This document shows positions 62,465 through 64,000 of a DNA stretch of 64,000 nt, piece by piece. How positions within the stretch are numbered: position 1 is the stretch's first letter; the number at the start of each line of letters is the position of its first letter. The notes under the pieces are model-generated. The model did no database searches, had not been told where the DNA came from, and saw nothing but the letters and a program-made list of their open reading frames with translations. This stretch comes from Sphingomonas sp. KR3-1 (GTDB lineage: Bacteria; Pseudomonadota; Alphaproteobacteria; Sphingomonadales; Sphingomonadaceae): assembly GCF_040049295.1 (NCBI RefSeq), contig NZ_JBDZDQ010000001.1, positions 1,674,001-1,738,000 on the forward strand, given 5' to 3'. Made by a program: the position numbers and the translations under genes.

Positions 62465-62629
62465 CTAGTGGTTATGGTCGCCCTGATCGTGATCGCGGTC
62501 GCCATGGTCGCCGCGATGATGATCGCCGCGGCGATGATGGTCGCTGTTATAGCCAGGGCGATCGCCATAGCAGCCGGTCAGGGCCACCGAAGCCAGCGCC
62601 AGGGCGCCGGCGAGTCTCAACATGCGCAT
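62465..62629 (-). CDS. Small His/Asp-rich lipoprotein
   Basis: 54 residues from ATG 62629, with AGGAGAGAG about 5 bases upstream. A lipoprotein signal MRMLRLAGALALASVALTGC has lipobox LTGC, so the mature chain is only about 35 residues. It is dominated by His, Asp and Arg (SDHHRRGDHHRGDHGDRDHD) with repeating H-x-x-G-D-H units, suggesting metal binding at the membrane. No family is recognised. It lies between the efflux regulator and the DJ-1 gene on its own strand. Confidence 0.7.
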   Translation of the reverse strand: MRMLRLAGALALASVALTGCYGDRPGYNSDHHRRGDHHRGDHGDRDHDQGDHNH

Positions 62630-62786
62630 TTGCTCTCTCCTCTTGGCCGTACAACGCATGACTTTCGCGCGATCTCCGGTTAATCTCGCCTGACTCGCGT
62701 GACTGGCGACTGGATGGAGCACCATCGGGAAGCGCGAGGGCATGGCGCCGCATCGCCTGGGCACCCCTTCCACCATGGAGGTCCGC

Positions 62787-63482
62787 ATGCCCGATCCCTT
62801 GCATATCGCTTTCCTGCTCTTCCCCGACGTGACCCAGCTCGACCTGACTGGGCCGGCCCAGGTGCTGTCGCGGCTGGGCAATGTGTCGCTCGACCTGGTG
62901 GCAAAGACCCGCGACCCGGTGCGCACCGATGCGATGTTCGACCTGCTGCCGACCGCGACGTTCGACCGGGTGACGAAGACCGACATAGTGTGCGTGCCGG
63001 GCGGGTTCGGCACGGCGGCGGCGATGGAGGACGCCGAAACACTCGCCTGGCTGCGCCACGTCGCCGAGGGTGCGGCCTGGGTGACCAGCGTGTGCACCGG
63101 ATCGCTGCTGCTGGGGGCCGCGGGGCTGCTGCGCGGCTACCGCGCCGGCTGCCACTGGGGATCGCGCGAGCAGCTTGCCTGGTTCGGCGCCGAGCCGGTC
63201 GCCGAGCGCGTGGTGTTCGATCGCAACCGGGTGACCGGCGGCGGGGTGACCGCGGGAATCGACTTCGCGCTGGCGTTGACCGCGGCGATCCGCGGAGAGG
63301 CGCATGCCAGGTTCGTGCAGCTGAGCCTGGAATATGACCCGGCACCGCCGTTCGATTGCGGCTCGCCGGAGCGGGCGGATGCCGAGACGGTGGCACGTTA
63401 CCGCGCGATGGTGGAGCGGTTCGCGCCCGGGCGGGCGGAGAAGGTGAAGGGGATTGCCGAGGGGTTGGGGTTCCAAGCTTAA
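62787..63482 (+). CDS. DJ-1/PfpI-family protein (isonitrile-hydratase-like)
   Basis: 231 residues from ATG 62787, chosen for the GGAGGT 4 bases upstream; ATGs at 62742 and 62775 lie ahead of that site. The class I glutamine-amidotransferase-like fold is shown by LLFPDVTQLDLTGPAQVLSR, VCVPGGFGTAAAME and the nucleophile elbow WVTSVCTGSLLLGAAGLL with its cysteine. These resemble AraC-less InhA-type hydratases. No DNA-binding domain follows. It is a single gene ending just before a repeat element. Confidence 0.9.
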   Translation: MPDPLHIAFLLFPDVTQLDLTGPAQVLSRLGNVSLDLVAKTRDPVRTDAMFDLLPTATFDRVTKTDIVCVPGGFGTAAAMEDAETLAWLRHVAEGAAWVTSVCTGSLLLGAAGLLRGYRAGCHWGSREQLAWFGAEPVAERVVFDRNRVTGGGVTAGIDFALALTAAIRGEAHARFVQLSLEYDPAPPFDCGSPERADAETVARYRAMVERFAPGRAEKVKGIAEGLGFQA

Positions 63483-63596
63483 TCCTCTCCCAGCTTGTCT
63501 GGGGGAGGGGCCGGCGCGACGCCGGTACCCGGCGCCCCCTCCACCACCGCCTTCGGCGGCGGTCCCCCTCCCGAGCAAAGCTCGGGGAGGATTTAA
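63483..63596. repeat. Intergenic inverted-repeat element
   Basis: A GC-rich element fills the convergent gap. Its ends mirror each other (TTAATCCTCTCC near 63479-63490, GGGGAGGATTTAA near 63584-63596). Internal hairpins include CCGCC-TTC-GGCGG near 63547-63560, CCCGAGC-AAA-GCTCGGG at 63570-63586 and a CTCCCAG/CTGGGGGAG arm near 63487-63508. Such elements recur between genes in sphingomonad genomes. It may also terminate both converging genes. Confidence 0.65.
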
Positions 63597-64000
63597 TCAG
63601 GAAAGCGCCTTCGCCGCGCCCTTCAGGTCCTCGACGAACGCCGCGAATTCATCCTCGGCCTTGGACTTGTCCGGCATGCGCAGCAGGAAGCTCGGGTGGA
63701 TCGTCACCCAGCCGCGCCCGCCACCCTCCAGCTCGATCGGGCGGCCGCGGGTGGCGGTGATCGTCACCGCCTTGCCGAGCATCTGGCGCGCCGCAGTGGC
63801 GCCCAGCGCCACCGTCATCTCGGGCTTGATCAGCAACCGTTCCTGCTCGTACCACCAGCGGCAGGCACTGATCTCGCCCGCATCGGGCTTGGAATGGATG
63901 CGGCGCTTGCCGCGCGGCTCGAACTTGAAATGCTTCACGGCATTGGTGACGTAGACGCTGGCGCGATCCAGCTTCGCCGCCGCCATCGCGCGATCGAACA
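63597..64000 (-). CDS. UdgX-family uracil-DNA glycosylase (C-terminal part)
   Basis: The frame is open to the right edge, so only the last 134 residues are seen. VYVTNAVKHFKFEPRGKRRI then HSKPD contains the KRRIH loop that defines UdgX, whose histidine forms a covalent bond with the abasic site after uracil removal. The motif WVTIHPSFLLRMP near the C-terminus is the family-4-type HPS motif. In related genomes a UdgX domain may be fused to a DUF4130/radical-SAM partner; that end lies outside the window. Confidence 0.88.
   Translation of the reverse strand, partial: FDRAMAAAKLDRASVYVTNAVKHFKFEPRGKRRIHSKPDAGEISACRWWYEQERLLIKPEMTVALGATAARQMLGKAVTITATRGRPIELEGGGRGWVTIHPSFLLRMPDKSKAEDEFAAFVEDLKGAAKALS

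Overview
The window looks like chromosomal DNA from a sphingomonad-type alphaproteobacterium. It is high-GC with densely overlapping ATGA/TGATG gene starts. It carries a FecI/FecR-coupled TonB receptor with an STN domain, a UdgX-type uracil-DNA glycosylase and an RtcR-controlled RNA-repair operon. The species assignment is inference from gene content and composition only.

Region 1 (1-14.65 kb) is an accessory island of defence and toxin genes on both strands. In order it holds a sigma-like / ParB-like / unknown operon preceded by a HigBA-like toxin-antitoxin pair, a pRiA4b ORF-3-like protein, an EVE-HNH endonuclease, an unrecognised overlapping two-gene cassette (5255-8079), a HipBA pair with a repeat-rich operator region, a HEPN/RES-domain toxin, and a retron-like unit. 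The retron-like unit has a PRTase-like effector, a structured 173-bp spacer and a reverse transcriptase with altered retron signature motifs. The island ends in about 0.7 kb of non-coding DNA with what looks like a tRNA-Ser 3' end, a possible integration scar.

Region 2 (14.65-21.9 kb) is the most striking part: a sigma54/RtcR-controlled RNA-repair operon. A divergent rtcR faces a clear -24/-12 promoter. The operon then reads: a full tRNA-Pro(UGG)-like element in the leader, rsr (Ro60/TROVE), four tandem Y-RNA-like ncRNAs whose distal domains are degenerate or permuted tRNAs, rtcB, an RlaP-type nucleotidyltransferase, and rtcA. All four ncRNAs share GGCGAATGCC...GGAYTACA and a closing stem, so one transcript probably supplies the Ro protein, several Y RNAs and the ligase/cyclase/nucleotidyltransferase set.

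Region 3 (22.0-42.3 kb) is one 20-kb, translationally coupled, leftward operon. It encodes two small paralogous beta-rich proteins, an unknown 430-aa protein, a secreted endonuclease/exonuclease/phosphatase-fold enzyme, a second secreted protein, a 1178-aa unknown and a 4293-aa protein with many LysM-like modules. Its function is not recognised.

Region 4 (42.9-49.9 kb) holds an ECF sigma/FecR pair, a large TonB-dependent receptor, a Tat-exported phosphoesterase and a c-type cytochrome, followed by a frame-disrupted small secreted protein. Region 5 (50.0-55.4 kb) has a YegD-like Hsp70 and a coupled membrane protein / response regulator / sensor kinase operon. Region 6 (55.4-62.4 kb) is a CecR-YbhGFSR-type ABC export operon plus an outer-membrane channel, with a 16-bp operator-like palindrome. 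The right end has a His-rich lipoprotein, a DJ-1/PfpI protein, an intergenic inverted-repeat element and the 3' part of a UdgX gene.
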